In this document: positions 42,534 to 51,686 of the stretch, piece after piece | How positions within the stretch are numbered: the first letter of the stretch is position 1 | How the letters are laid out: each line of letters begins with the position of its first letter | Assembly: GCF_013344685.1 (NCBI RefSeq) | Contig: NZ_CP050137.1 | Span: 2,845,001-2,909,000 of the forward strand | DNA length: 64,000 bases | From: Sphingomonas sp. CL5.1 | GTDB taxonomy: Bacteria; Pseudomonadota; Alphaproteobacteria; Sphingomonadales; Sphingomonadaceae | Direction of reading: 5' to 3' | Program-made: the position numbers and the translations under genes | The notes under the pieces: model-generated | Told to the model about the DNA's origin: nothing | Seen by the model: only the letters and a program-made list of their open reading frames with translations | The model's database searches: none

Positions 42534-43316
42534 TCAGATCGTTGTCGCCATGCCGCCGTCGACCGGAATGACCGCGCCGGTGAGATAGGAACCGGCGCGC
42601 GACGCGAGATAGAGCGCCGCCGCCGCCATGTCCTGCGGCGTGGTCAATCGCTTGAGCGGGATCGGCGCGACCAGCGCCTCCTCGCCGCGACGCGCGATGT
42701 CGGCGGTGAGCATCTTGCTGGGAAACAGGCCGGGGGCGATGATGTTGGCGGTGATCGATCGCGGCGCGAGCTGCCCGGCCAGATGCCGCGTCAGTTGATG
42801 AAGCGCCGCCTTGGAGCTGACATAGGCATAGGTTTCGTGCGTCGGGATGCGCAGGGCGTTGATCGATCCCAGGTTGATGATCCGCGCCGGATCCTCTCGC
42901 GTCGCTGCGGCATCGAGCATCGGCAGCAATTGCTGGATAAGGAAGAAGCTCGCCTTCACGTTGAGGTCGTAAACCTTGTCCCAGCCGCTTTCGGGATAAT
43001 TCTCGATCGGGGCCGCCCAAACTGCGCCGGCGTTATTGATCAGCACGTCCAGCCTGTTCTCATGCTCGCCCAGCGCGGCGATCAGCGTCGCGCGGCCATC
43101 AGCATTTGCGATATTCGCCGGGAACGCCACGCATCTTCCGTGGGCGGAAAGTGTCTGCTGTGCCTTGGCGCACGCCGTCTCATCGCGTGAGCAGACATAG
43201 ACGGTGGCGCCGGCGCGCACGAATCCTTCAGCGATCGCAAGCCCGATGCCGCGCGTCCCGCCCGTCACCAGCACCCGCTTCCCCCGCACGCCGAACAGGT
43301 CGTCGATATAGCCCAT
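42534..43316 (-). CDS. Short-chain dehydrogenase/reductase (SDR)
   Basis: Classical SDR of 260 aa. Seen: VLVTGGTRGIGLAIAEGF, NNAGAVWAAP, NLGSINALRI serine region, YAYVSSKAALHQLTRHLAGQ with catalytic Tyr and Lys, and PVDGGMATTI. GGAGGAGAGA precedes the ATG at 43316. It is divergent from the CitE-like gene of module B, and the GntR gene follows after 119 bp. Confidence 0.92.
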   Translation of the reverse strand: MGYIDDLFGVRGKRVLVTGGTRGIGLAIAEGFVRAGATVYVCSRDETACAKAQQTLSAHGRCVAFPANIANADGRATLIAALGEHENRLDVLINNAGAVWAAPIENYPESGWDKVYDLNVKASFFLIQQLLPMLDAAATREDPARIINLGSINALRIPTHETYAYVSSKAALHQLTRHLAGQLAPRSITANIIAPGLFPSKMLTADIARRGEEALVAPIPLKRLTTPQDMAAAALYLASRAGSYLTGAVIPVDGGMATTI

Positions 43317-43351
43317 TCTCTCCTCCGACTGATGATTTCGCAAAAACGCAC

Positions 43352-43380
43352 TTGCCACATATTATATATTATGCACAATA
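43352..43380 (+). promoter_or_regulatory. Module B promoter candidate (AT-rich patch)
   Basis: TTGCCA (43352-43357) then TTATATATTATG and CACAAT (43374-43379) form a sigma70-like promoter with a 16-bp spacer, before the CitE-like gene. The TTGmCA plus ATTATAyATTAT arrangement recurs at 53130-53158. Confidence 0.5.
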
Positions 43381-43415
43381 TTTGAAAAATGGGGCTGTGG
43401 CAAGAGGGCTGATTC

Positions 43416-44306
43416 ATGCAACCGATGCGATCGATTCTGTTCGTTCCCGGTCATCGCGAGGGGTGGCCGGCGAAGGCGGTCGCCGCCGGGGCGGACGGCG
43501 TGATCCTTGATCTGGAGGATGCGGTGCCAGCCGCGGCGAAAAGCGAAGCGCGCGCGATCGTCGCGACCTCGATCCGCTCGCTGGCGGCGGGACCGCGTCG
43601 GGTCGGCGTCTACGTCCGGGTGAACGCACTCGAGACCGGCATGACGGGTGACGATATCGAGCAGGTGGCGATCGAGGGGCTGGACGGCCTTGTGCTGCCC
43701 AAATCCTATGGGCCGGACGACGTGGTCCGGCTGGATGCGCTGGTGACCCATTTCGAGCGGCGCAACGGGCTTGCCGCGGGGAGCATCGAGTTCATCCTCT
43801 CGCTCGAAACGGCACAAGCCTATGCGAATTGCGAGGCGATGATCGCCGCCAGCCCGCGCGTCGCGACGCTTTTCCCCGGAACGGCGCGCGATGCCGATGT
43901 GTCGCGTTCGGTAGGGTTCGAATTCACGCCGGAAGGCATGGAAACGCTCTACTTGCGCAGCCAGGCGCTGCTGGCGACCAGGGCGGCGGGGCTGGAATTT
44001 CCGATTGTGGGTATCTGGCAGGATCTCAATGATCCCGAGGGCGCGCGCCGCTTTGCGATCCAGAATCGTCAGCTCGGTTTTCGCGGACAAGTGCTGATCC
44101 ATCCCTCGCATATCCAGATGGTGAACGAGATATACTCGCCATCGGAACAGGATGTCATCTTCTACTCCGGGATGATCGAAGCGTTCGAGGCGGCGGAGGC
44201 TGATGGGCGCGCCGCCATCAACTACGAAGGTCATCACGTCGACTACGCGCATGTGAAAACGGCAAGGGCGGTGCTGGAGATGCACCGCGTGCTGACGACT
44301 ACATGA
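43416..44306 (+). CDS. CitE-like HpcH/HpaI-family acyl-CoA lyase, module B
   Basis: A 296-aa paralogue of the 9515 protein: RSILFVPGHREGW, VILDLEDAVPAAAKSEAR, FILSLETAQAY, LFPGTARDADVSRSVGF and LIHPSHIQMVNEIYSPSEQD. Expected to cleave a malyl- or citramalyl-type CoA ester; products not determinable. First gene of module B, followed by MaoC (28-bp gap), ligase, dehydrogenase, hydratase and methylsuccinyl-type dehydrogenase, all plus strand. Confidence 0.9.
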   Translation: MQPMRSILFVPGHREGWPAKAVAAGADGVILDLEDAVPAAAKSEARAIVATSIRSLAAGPRRVGVYVRVNALETGMTGDDIEQVAIEGLDGLVLPKSYGPDDVVRLDALVTHFERRNGLAAGSIEFILSLETAQAYANCEAMIAASPRVATLFPGTARDADVSRSVGFEFTPEGMETLYLRSQALLATRAAGLEFPIVGIWQDLNDPEGARRFAIQNRQLGFRGQVLIHPSHIQMVNEIYSPSEQDVIFYSGMIEAFEAAEADGRAAINYEGHHVDYAHVKTARAVLEMHRVLTTT

Positions 44307-44334
44307 AATAGCAAATCATTGAAAGGAAGCTGTT

Positions 44335-44802
44335 GTGGCTGGTCTCTACTACGAAGAACTGGAACCTGGACTGGTGGTCGATCATTCGCTTCGCCGCACC
44401 GTCGCCGAATATGACAATACGCTGTTTTCCGCGCTCACCCATAACACCGCGCCGCTTCACCTCGACGAGGAATATTCCAGGAAGACGATGTGGGGTCAGC
44501 GCCTGGTGAACAGCATGTTCACGCTGTCGCTGGTATGCGGGGTGATCGTGGCCGAAACCACCGAAGGCACGACGCTCGGCAATCTTGGTTTCGACGGGGT
44601 GAAGTTTCCCAAGCCGGTGTTCTTCGGCGACACGATCCGGGTTCGTACCGAAGTGATCGAGCGCCGCGAGTCCAGCAAATACCCCAATGCCGGCATCGTC
44701 ACGTTCCTGCATCAGGGGATCAATCAGCGCGATGAAGTCGTCTGCGAATGCAGGCGCGTCGGCATGATGATCAAGAAATCCCACGTCGCCGAAGCGGCGT
44801 GA
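44335..44802 (+). CDS. MaoC-like hotdog acyl-CoA hydratase, module B
   Basis: A 155-aa paralogue of the 10406 protein, starting with GTG at 44335 after AAAGGAAG. The active-site region reads THNTAPLHLDEEY, keeping His42 with Asn37 in place of the usual Asp; NLGFDGVKFPKPVFFGDT and NQRDEVV follow. The Asn in both copies argues for a conserved, not accidental, change. It ends 2 bp before the ligase start. Confidence 0.88.
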   Translation: MAGLYYEELEPGLVVDHSLRRTVAEYDNTLFSALTHNTAPLHLDEEYSRKTMWGQRLVNSMFTLSLVCGVIVAETTEGTTLGNLGFDGVKFPKPVFFGDTIRVRTEVIERRESSKYPNAGIVTFLHQGINQRDEVVCECRRVGMMIKKSHVAEAA

Positions 44803-44804
44803 CG

Positions 44805-46775
44805 ATGCGCGGTCGTGTCGCGTTTGGTGATGGTGCGGCGGCCGTATGGCGTCCGTCCGCTGCGGACATTGCCCGCAGCCGCCTCGCGCGCGCGATGAAA
44901 CGCTGGGGCCTGGCCTCGATTGAGGAGATGCACCGCAACTCGGTCGAGCGGCCGGATTGGTTCTGGCGCGCAGCGGCGGAAGAGCTTGGCGTTCCGCTCA
45001 GGGGCGAAATCGCCGCCGTGCGCGACGAGACGAAAGGGCGCGCCTTTCCGCGATGGTTTACGGGAGCGACGCTGAACGTCGTCGAGAGCTGCGTCGAGCG
45101 CCATGCGGCCGATGCGGCGCAGCGTGATCGCCCGGCAATTATCTACGAAGGCGACAGCGGCCAGCATCGCGGGCTGACCTTTGCCGAGCTGAAACGCGAG
45201 GTGGATCTGTTCGCGGGCGCGCTGCAGCGCCTTGGGGTCCGCACGGGCGATCGGATCGCGCTGTTCATGCCGCCTCAGCCCGAGGCGGCGGTCGCCCTGT
45301 TCGGGGCAGCGAAGATCGGCGCGATCGTGGTGCCGGCCTTCTCCGGCTATGGCAGCGAGGCGCTGGCGACGCGGCTCGATGCCGCGCAGGTCAGCATCGT
45401 CGTCGTGGCGGATGCGACTACGCGACGCGGCAAGCCGGTGCCGATGAAGGAGATCGCCGACGGCGCGGTGGCGCGGTCGCCGTCGGTCCGGCATATGATC
45501 GTCCTCACCAATACGGACGCGGCGGTGCCGATGACGCCCGGCCGCGATCACCGCTGGGACGATCTGCGTCGGGGCGAGCCGCATGCAGCGCCGCCGATGG
45601 CACTGGACCCCAATCACCCATTGTTCATCATCTACACCTCCGGCACCACGGGCGCGCCGAAGGGAATCGTCCATTCGCATGTTGGCTATCTCCTGAAATC
45701 GGCGATTGATTTCGGATTCGCCTTTGATCTTCAGGGCGATGACGTGCTCGGGTGGATCGCGGACATGGGCTGGATGCTCGGACCGCTGATGATCGTCGGT
45801 GGTCTGCATCTCGGTTCCTCGCTGGTGATGATCGAGGGGCTGCCCGACTATCCGGGCGCGGAGCGGCTGTGGGAAATCGTCGCGCGCAACCATGTGACGC
45901 TTCTCGGCGTCGCGCCAACCGCCGCGCGCGGATTGCGCACGAAGATGGCAGGCGCGAAACCCGCAGCGAACCTGTCGTCATTGCGCGCCTTCGCCTCGAC
46001 AGGCGAGGCGTGGGACCTGCCGACCTGGCAATGGTTGTTCGAGGATGTGGGGCGGCGGCGCCTGCCGGTCCTCAATTATTCCGGCGGTACGGAAACGGGC
46101 GGTGGTATTCTTTCTTGCTACACGATCCTGCCGCAATCGCCAGCATCGTTCTGCGGACCGCTGCCGGGAATGGACGTGGACGTACTCGACGCGGAGGGGC
46201 GGCCGACTACCGGAATCGGTGAGTTGGTGCTGCGCAATACCTGGCCGGGCATGGCGCATGGCTTCTGGCGGGCGGATGCACGCTATCTTGAGACTTACTG
46301 GAGCCGCTGGCCGGACGTGTGGGTGCACGGCGATCTCGCGAGCGTCGATGCCGACGGCTACTGGCATATCCACGGTCGATCCGACGATACGCTGAAGATC
46401 GGTGGCCGGCGCGTCGGCCCGGCGGAGATCGAGTCCGCGCTTGTCGGCCTCGCGGGGGTCGCGGAAGCGGCGGTGATCGGCGTTCCCGATCCGATTCGTG
46501 GGCAGCGGGTAGTCGCGTTCGTGTCGCCACGGGGCGATGTCGCGCTCGATCCGGCGGAGCTGCTGGCCGATGTCACCGCGGCGCTCGGCAAGGGCATGGC
46601 GCCGTCCGCCATCCATGTCGTCGGCGGTCTGCCCAAGACACGCAACGGGAAGATCATGCGCCGCGCGATCCGCGCACGCCATCTCGGGGAGCGGGCGGGC
46701 GATCTGTCGGCGCTCGATCCGGCGATTCCGCTGGATGAGATCCCCGCGATGCTCCCGATCATCGAGATTAACTGA
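44805..46775 (+). CDS. AMP-forming acyl-CoA synthetase, module B
   Basis: A 656-aa paralogue of the 16746 synthetase with an ACS-type N-terminal cap (WRPSAADIARSRLARAMKRW), IYTSGTTGAPKGIVHSH, hinge HGRSDDTLKIGGRRVGPAEI and catalytic-type Lys616 in TRNGKIMRR. The start at 44805 follows the MaoC stop by 2 bp; the longer frame from 44748 overlaps MaoC and is rejected. It likely activates the same class of acid as its module A counterpart. Confidence 0.88.
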   Translation: MRGRVAFGDGAAAVWRPSAADIARSRLARAMKRWGLASIEEMHRNSVERPDWFWRAAAEELGVPLRGEIAAVRDETKGRAFPRWFTGATLNVVESCVERHAADAAQRDRPAIIYEGDSGQHRGLTFAELKREVDLFAGALQRLGVRTGDRIALFMPPQPEAAVALFGAAKIGAIVVPAFSGYGSEALATRLDAAQVSIVVVADATTRRGKPVPMKEIADGAVARSPSVRHMIVLTNTDAAVPMTPGRDHRWDDLRRGEPHAAPPMALDPNHPLFIIYTSGTTGAPKGIVHSHVGYLLKSAIDFGFAFDLQGDDVLGWIADMGWMLGPLMIVGGLHLGSSLVMIEGLPDYPGAERLWEIVARNHVTLLGVAPTAARGLRTKMAGAKPAANLSSLRAFASTGEAWDLPTWQWLFEDVGRRRLPVLNYSGGTETGGGILSCYTILPQSPASFCGPLPGMDVDVLDAEGRPTTGIGELVLRNTWPGMAHGFWRADARYLETYWSRWPDVWVHGDLASVDADGYWHIHGRSDDTLKIGGRRVGPAEIESALVGLAGVAEAAVIGVPDPIRGQRVVAFVSPRGDVALDPAELLADVTAALGKGMAPSAIHVVGGLPKTRNGKIMRRAIRARHLGERAGDLSALDPAIPLDEIPAMLPIIEIN

Positions 46776-46792
46776 CAAACCGGAGAGGACAA

Positions 46793-47965
46793 ATGTTCCA
46801 GAGAACCGTTACGTTGACGCCCGAACAGGAACTTATCCGCACCAGCGCGAGGCGACTGGCGGATCGTTTTGACGACAATTACTGGCTCGATCACGACACC
46901 CACCATCGCTATCCGGTCGATTTCGTGAGGGCCTTCGCCGACGATGGCTGGCTGGGCGTCACCATGCCGGAGGAATATGGCGGCATGGGTCTCGGCCTCA
47001 CCGAGGCGGGGATCATCCTGCACGAGATCGGTCATTCCGGCGGCGGTGCCAGCGGTGCTTCCGCATTCCATTATTACGTATTCCCGCCGGGGCCGATCAT
47101 CCAGCACGGCTCCGAGGAGATGAAACGCAGATACCTGCCGCTGCTGGCCAGGGGCGAGATGAAGATGTGCTTCGCCGTGACCGAGCCGGATTGCGGCGTC
47201 GACACCTCGCGTATCAAGACTTTCGCGAAGAAGGAAGGCGGCCGCTGGCTTATCAACGGGCGAAAGGTGTGGATATCCAATGCGCAGAATGCCGACCGGA
47301 TCCTGATCCTCACCCGGACCAGCCCGCGCGACGACAGGCGCCCTTACGACGGCATGACCCTGTTCTTCTGTGAACTCGATCGCATCCGGGTGGGCATCAC
47401 GCCGATCGACAAGCTGGCCCGCAACTGCATCGATTCCAACGAGCTGTTGATCGAGAATCTGGAGGCTGGCGACGAGGACCTGGTGGGCGAGGTTGGGCAA
47501 GGCTTCAAATGCCTGCTTCACGGCTTGAACCCCGAGCGGATCGCGGTGTCGTTCGCGCAGACTGGCACAGGTCGGGCGGCGCTCGACAAGGCGGTGCGCT
47601 ATGCCAATGATCGCGTGGTGTTCGATCGCCCGATCGGCAAGAATCAGGCGGTGGCCCATCCGCTCGCGGATAGCTGGATCAGGCTCGCTTCCGCCGAGAT
47701 GATGGCGATGCGCGCAGCGCAATTGTTCGATGCCGGCCAGCCGTGCGGCGCGGAGGCGAATGCGGCGAAGTTCCTCGCTACCGAAGCCGCCTTCCAGGCA
47801 TGCGATCGCGCAATGCAGGTCCACGGCGGCTATTGTTATGCCAAGGAATATCACATCGAGCGCTATTGGCGCGAAACCCGCCTGCTCAAGATTGCACCAG
47901 TGAGCCAGGAGATGGTCCTGAACTTCATTTCCGACAAGATACTCGATCTGCCCAAATCCTATTGA
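46793..47965 (+). CDS. Acyl-CoA dehydrogenase, module B
   Basis: A 390-aa paralogue of the 8336 dehydrogenase: PEEYGGMGLGLTEAG, FAVTEPDCGVD, LINGRKVWISNAQ, RPIGKNQAVAHPL and MQVHGGYCYAKEYHIERY. The C-terminal segment is KIAPVSQEMV, again lacking the IYEGTSE Glu, while Glu248 in NPER could act as base. GGAGAGG precedes the ATG. Same LPKSY end as module A copy. Confidence 0.9.
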   Translation: MFQRTVTLTPEQELIRTSARRLADRFDDNYWLDHDTHHRYPVDFVRAFADDGWLGVTMPEEYGGMGLGLTEAGIILHEIGHSGGGASGASAFHYYVFPPGPIIQHGSEEMKRRYLPLLARGEMKMCFAVTEPDCGVDTSRIKTFAKKEGGRWLINGRKVWISNAQNADRILILTRTSPRDDRRPYDGMTLFFCELDRIRVGITPIDKLARNCIDSNELLIENLEAGDEDLVGEVGQGFKCLLHGLNPERIAVSFAQTGTGRAALDKAVRYANDRVVFDRPIGKNQAVAHPLADSWIRLASAEMMAMRAAQLFDAGQPCGAEANAAKFLATEAAFQACDRAMQVHGGYCYAKEYHIERYWRETRLLKIAPVSQEMVLNFISDKILDLPKSY

Positions 47966-48035
47966 GCGCGGATGAGGCGGTGAATTCTATTGGCCGCGCG
48001 CCAGCACGCGCGGCGATGTGGAGCGAGAAAGAACG

Positions 48036-48830
48036 ATGACGGATATTGCGCGATATGCGGGTTTCAGGATGCGTTTCGAGCGACCGGAACCAGGCATTCT
48101 GGAAATGATTTTCGACGGCCCTAATCTGAACGCGGTGGATGCCGACATCCACGCCCAGTTGCCGAAAGTCTGGTCCGTCATCGAGGAGGATGACGAGGCG
48201 CGCGTGGTGCTGGTGCGTGGCGAGGGACGCGCGTTTTCCGCCGGCGGTAGTTTCGATCTGATCGACGATCAGATCGCCGACCATGCCGTGCGCATGCGCG
48301 TGCTGCGGGAAACGCGAGACCTCGTCTATAATCTTATCAACTTCTCCAAGCCGGTGATTTCGGCGATCCATGGCCCGGCGGTCGGCGCGGGGCTGATCGT
48401 GGCAATCCTTTCGGACATCCAGGTCGCCGCGCGATCGGCGGTCATCCTCGATGGTCATACCCGGCTGGGCGTCACGGCCGGGGATCACGCCGCAATGGTA
48501 TGGCCGCTGCTCTGCGGCATGTCGAAGGCAAAATATTATCTCCTGACCTGTGACCGTATGAGCGGGGAGGAAGCGGAGCGTATCGGCATCGTGTCGCTGT
48601 GCGCGGATGACGACAAGTTATTGGAAACGGCGCGCGGCGTGGCCCGAAAACTGGCCAATGGCGCGCAGGAAGCGCAGCGGCTGACCAAGCATTCGCTCAA
48701 TAACTGGTTCCGCCAGAACATCTCGATCTTCGAAGCGTCGCTGGGGTATGAGTTCCTAGGTTTCGGCGGCCCGGAAGTGGCGGAGGGCGTGGCTTCGCAT
48801 CGTGAAAAGCGTCCGCCGCGTTTCGTGTGA
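48036..48830 (+). CDS. Enoyl-CoA hydratase/isomerase family protein, module B
   Basis: A 264-aa paralogue of the 18686 protein. Oxyanion-hole sequences [14 protein letters not shown] and [11 protein letters not shown] are present; [19 protein letters not shown] matches its partner. ATG at 48036 is preferred to GTG at 48018 by alignment of starts. Its stop overlaps the GTG start of the next gene, indicating coupling. Confidence 0.88.
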   Translation: MTDIARYAGFRMRFERPEPGILEMIFDGPNLNAVDADIHAQLPKVWSVIEEDDEARVVLVRGEGRAFSAGGSFDLIDDQIADHAVRMRVLRETRDLVYNLINFSKPVISAIHGPAVGAGLIVAILSDIQVAARSAVILDGHTRLGVTAGDHAAMVWPLLCGMSKAKYYLLTCDRMSGEEAERIGIVSLCADDDKLLETARGVARKLANGAQEAQRLTKHSLNNWFRQNISIFEASLGYEFLGFGGPEVAEGVASHREKRPPRFV

Positions 48831-50485
48831 CACGCATGATTGGCGATGCCGCAAGCGTGGCTGCAGCGATGATCGCCGCGCTTGACGCGGCGCTGGCGCG
48901 GGTGGTTCGCGGGGTTGCGGAGGCTTGCGCGCGGGAGGGGCGGCTCGACGCAGCGGCGCTCGATGCGCATCAGGCGGTCACCTACGATCTCGCGCTGAGC
49001 TATGCCGACCTGCTCGCCGCGCGCGAGGCGATGGCGGAGGGACGCTCCACGCTCGATGCGTCGCTCGGCCGCGCCTTCGCCGCCGAGGTGGCGCCGGCGG
49101 TGCTGACGCGGCTGGAGGGCATCTATCTCGCGACGGGTCTGTCGCCCGAGCCGTTAGACGCGCTCGCCGCGCCGGTGCGGGCGCTGCGCCGCGAGGCGGG
49201 CGGGGCGGAGGCGCTCGCCGCGCTGGGCCGCGCGGTGTCGGAGGCGGCCGGCGAACTGGGCGACGTGCCGCTCGACGAGCATAGTTTGATCGCGCGCGAC
49301 GCCTTCCGCCGCTTCGCCGCCGATGTGGTCGCGCCGCTGGCGGAGGAAATCCACCGCCGCGACCTCACCGTGCCGGAGACGTTGCTGGAGCCGATGCGCG
49401 AGATGGGGGTGTTCGGCCTGTCGATCCCCGAGCGCTTCGGCGGCTCCGCGCCGGACGCGGGCGAGAATACCCCGATGATGATCGCGGTGACCGAGGCACT
49501 GTCCGAAGCCTCGCTGGCGGCGGCGGGGAGTCTCATCACCCGGCCGGAGATCCTCACCCGCGCGCTGATGGCCGGCGGCACCGAGGGGCAGAAGGCGCAT
49601 TGGCTGCCGCGCATCGCGGTGGGCGATCCCTTGTGCGCGATCGCGATCACCGAGCCGGATCACGGCTCCGACGTCGCCGGGCTGACGCTGCGCGGCACGC
49701 GGACGGAAGGCGGCTGGCTGGTCAACGGCGCCAAGACGTGGTGCACCTTCGCCGGCAAGGCGGGGCTGCTGATGGTCGTCACCCGCACCGATCCCGATCG
49801 CTCGCTCGGCCATCGTGGTCTCAGCCTGCTGCTGGTCGAGAAGCCCTCGTTCGAGGGGCATGAGTTCACCTTCGCCCAGCCGGGTGGCGGCACGCTGCGC
49901 GGGCGGGCGATCCCGACCGTTGGCTATCGCGGGATGCATTCGTTCGATCTGGCGTTCGAGGATTTCTTCGTGCCGGACGCCAATGTCGTCGGCGGCGAAG
50001 CGGGGCTGGGACGCGGCTTCTACCTGACGATGGCCGGGATGACCGGCGGGCGCATCCAGACGGCGGGCCGGGCGCTGGGCGTGATGCGCGCGGCGCTGAA
50101 GGCCGCGATCGCCTATGCCGGGGACCGCAAGGTGTTTGGCGCGCCGCTCGGCGATTACCAGCTCACGCAGGTGAAGATCGCGCAGATGGCGGCGCGCTTC
50201 GCCGCCTGTCGCGGGCTGGCCTATGCCGTGGGCCGCGCGCTGGACGAAGGCGGCGGGCGGATGGAGGCGAGCCTCGCCAAGCTGATCGCCTGCCGCTCGG
50301 CCGAGATGGTGACGCGCGAGGCACTCCAGATCCACGGCGGCATGGGCTATGCCGAGGAAAGCGCGGTGAGCCGCTACTGGATCGACGCGCGCGTGCTGTC
50401 GATCTTCGAGGGCGCGGAGGAGACACTGGCGCTCAAGGTGATCGGACGCGGCCTGCTGGAGCAGGCGCTGACGGGGAACGCCTGA
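48827..50485 (+). CDS. Acyl-CoA dehydrogenase, methylsuccinyl-CoA-dehydrogenase-like, module B
   Basis: A 552-aa dehydrogenase with the same extended N-terminal helical region as the 199-1821 protein. TEPDHGSD lies at 275-282, and SIFEGAEET near the end carries Glu528. Length and architecture match methylsuccinyl-CoA dehydrogenases, but the substrate is inferred. It starts GTG with a 4-bp overlap (GTGA) with the hydratase. The gene is visibly richer in GC than its upstream module B neighbours, resembling module A composition, so it may have a separate history. It ends 8 bp from the convergent CoA-transferase. Confidence 0.88.
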   Translation: MTRMIGDAASVAAAMIAALDAALARVVRGVAEACAREGRLDAAALDAHQAVTYDLALSYADLLAAREAMAEGRSTLDASLGRAFAAEVAPAVLTRLEGIYLATGLSPEPLDALAAPVRALRREAGGAEALAALGRAVSEAAGELGDVPLDEHSLIARDAFRRFAADVVAPLAEEIHRRDLTVPETLLEPMREMGVFGLSIPERFGGSAPDAGENTPMMIAVTEALSEASLAAAGSLITRPEILTRALMAGGTEGQKAHWLPRIAVGDPLCAIAITEPDHGSDVAGLTLRGTRTEGGWLVNGAKTWCTFAGKAGLLMVVTRTDPDRSLGHRGLSLLLVEKPSFEGHEFTFAQPGGGTLRGRAIPTVGYRGMHSFDLAFEDFFVPDANVVGGEAGLGRGFYLTMAGMTGGRIQTAGRALGVMRAALKAAIAYAGDRKVFGAPLGDYQLTQVKIAQMAARFAACRGLAYAVGRALDEGGGRMEASLAKLIACRSAEMVTREALQIHGGMGYAEESAVSRYWIDARVLSIFEGAEETLALKVIGRGLLEQALTGNA

Positions 50486-50493
50486 ACGCACCG

Positions 50494-51669
50494 TCAGATC
50501 ACGCGGATACGCGCCAATTCGTCCATCTCCGCGGACGTGAATCCCGCGTCCGCCAATATTTCTCGCGTGTGAGCACCGAGCGTCGGTGGTGGGTTCATCT
50601 CGCTTTCCATACTGCTTAGTTGGAAGGGCGGGCGGAACAGACGCAGGCCCGCCGCGCCCGGATAAACGGTAGGCCGGGTAAAGCCTTCGACCAACTCCAA
50701 TGCCCCGCCCATTACCTGATCCGGGGTTAGTACCGGGCTGGCGGCGAGACCGGCGCCTTCCAGTATCGCGATCGCCTCGCCGACCGTGCGTTCGGCAGCC
50801 CATTCGGTCATCACAGCGCTCAGCACCGCGCCGTTGCGACCGCGCAGCGGATCGGTGGCGAAGCGCGGATCGTCGATCAGATCCGGGCGCTGGACCAGTT
50901 CGGCCCAGCGGCGGAACATCTTTGGCCCCTGCACCTGCATGATGAACCAGCCGTCCTTCGCATGGAAAATGTCGGACGGCCCGGCGATCGGCGCCCGATT
51001 GCCGGTTGGAACACGGTTGTGCCGGCCGGAGGCGTGCTCGATAAGGATCGGCGCCATTACGTTGAGCGCGGTGCCCACGAGCGAAGTTTCGACATGACTG
51101 CCTCTGCCGCTCCTCATCCGTTCGACAATCGCCCCAAGCGTGCCGAAGGCGGAAGAAAGCGCGGTGGAGAAATCGACATAGGCGGTGGCGGATCGGTAGG
51201 GTCGTCCAAGCTCTCCGGTCAGGTGAACCGCTCCGCTAACGGCTTGCCCTACCCCATCGAAGCCAACAGCCTCGCGCATCGGCCCCTCCGATCCGAACGC
51301 GTTGACGGTCGTGAGGATGATGTCCTCGCGGATGCCGCGGACGGTTTCGTAATCCAGCCCGAAATGCTTGAGCGCGCGGGGCGAAAGATTGGCGATCACC
51401 ACATCGGCAGTAGCGATCAGCCGCTCCGCCGCGCGTCGTCCTTCCGGTCGGGCCGTATCCAGCGTCAGCGACTTCTTGCCGCGATTGGAATGGAGATAGA
51501 GCGCGCCTTCATCTCGTTCTGTCACCGGCATGATATAGCGATCGTCGGCACCGTCGGGCTTTTCCACGCGGATCACTTCCGCGCCGAGGTCCGCAAGGAA
51601 GGTGCCGCACAGCGGTCCCGCGATATAGCGCCCGAAATCGAGGACGCGGATGCCGTCGAGGATGGCCAT
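50494..51669 (-). CDS. Class III CoA-transferase, module B
   Basis: A 391-aa paralogue of the 11400 protein: RVLDFGRYIAGPLCGTFLA, GAEVIRVEKPDGADDRY, SNRGKKSLTLD, GFDGVGQAVSGA and YVDFST with the likely catalytic Asp. GC is intermediate. It is downstream of the MmgE/PrpD gene on the minus strand with a 17-bp gap, so the two form a unit reading against the rest of module B; in module A both genes read with it. Confidence 0.9.
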   Translation of the reverse strand: MAILDGIRVLDFGRYIAGPLCGTFLADLGAEVIRVEKPDGADDRYIMPVTERDEGALYLHSNRGKKSLTLDTARPEGRRAAERLIATADVVIANLSPRALKHFGLDYETVRGIREDIILTTVNAFGSEGPMREAVGFDGVGQAVSGAVHLTGELGRPYRSATAYVDFSTALSSAFGTLGAIVERMRSGRGSHVETSLVGTALNVMAPILIEHASGRHNRVPTGNRAPIAGPSDIFHAKDGWFIMQVQGPKMFRRWAELVQRPDLIDDPRFATDPLRGRNGAVLSAVMTEWAAERTVGEAIAILEGAGLAASPVLTPDQVMGGALELVEGFTRPTVYPGAAGLRLFRPPFQLSSMESEMNPPPTLGAHTREILADAGFTSAEMDELARIRVI

Positions 51670-51686
51670 CGCATTCTTCCTTTCTG

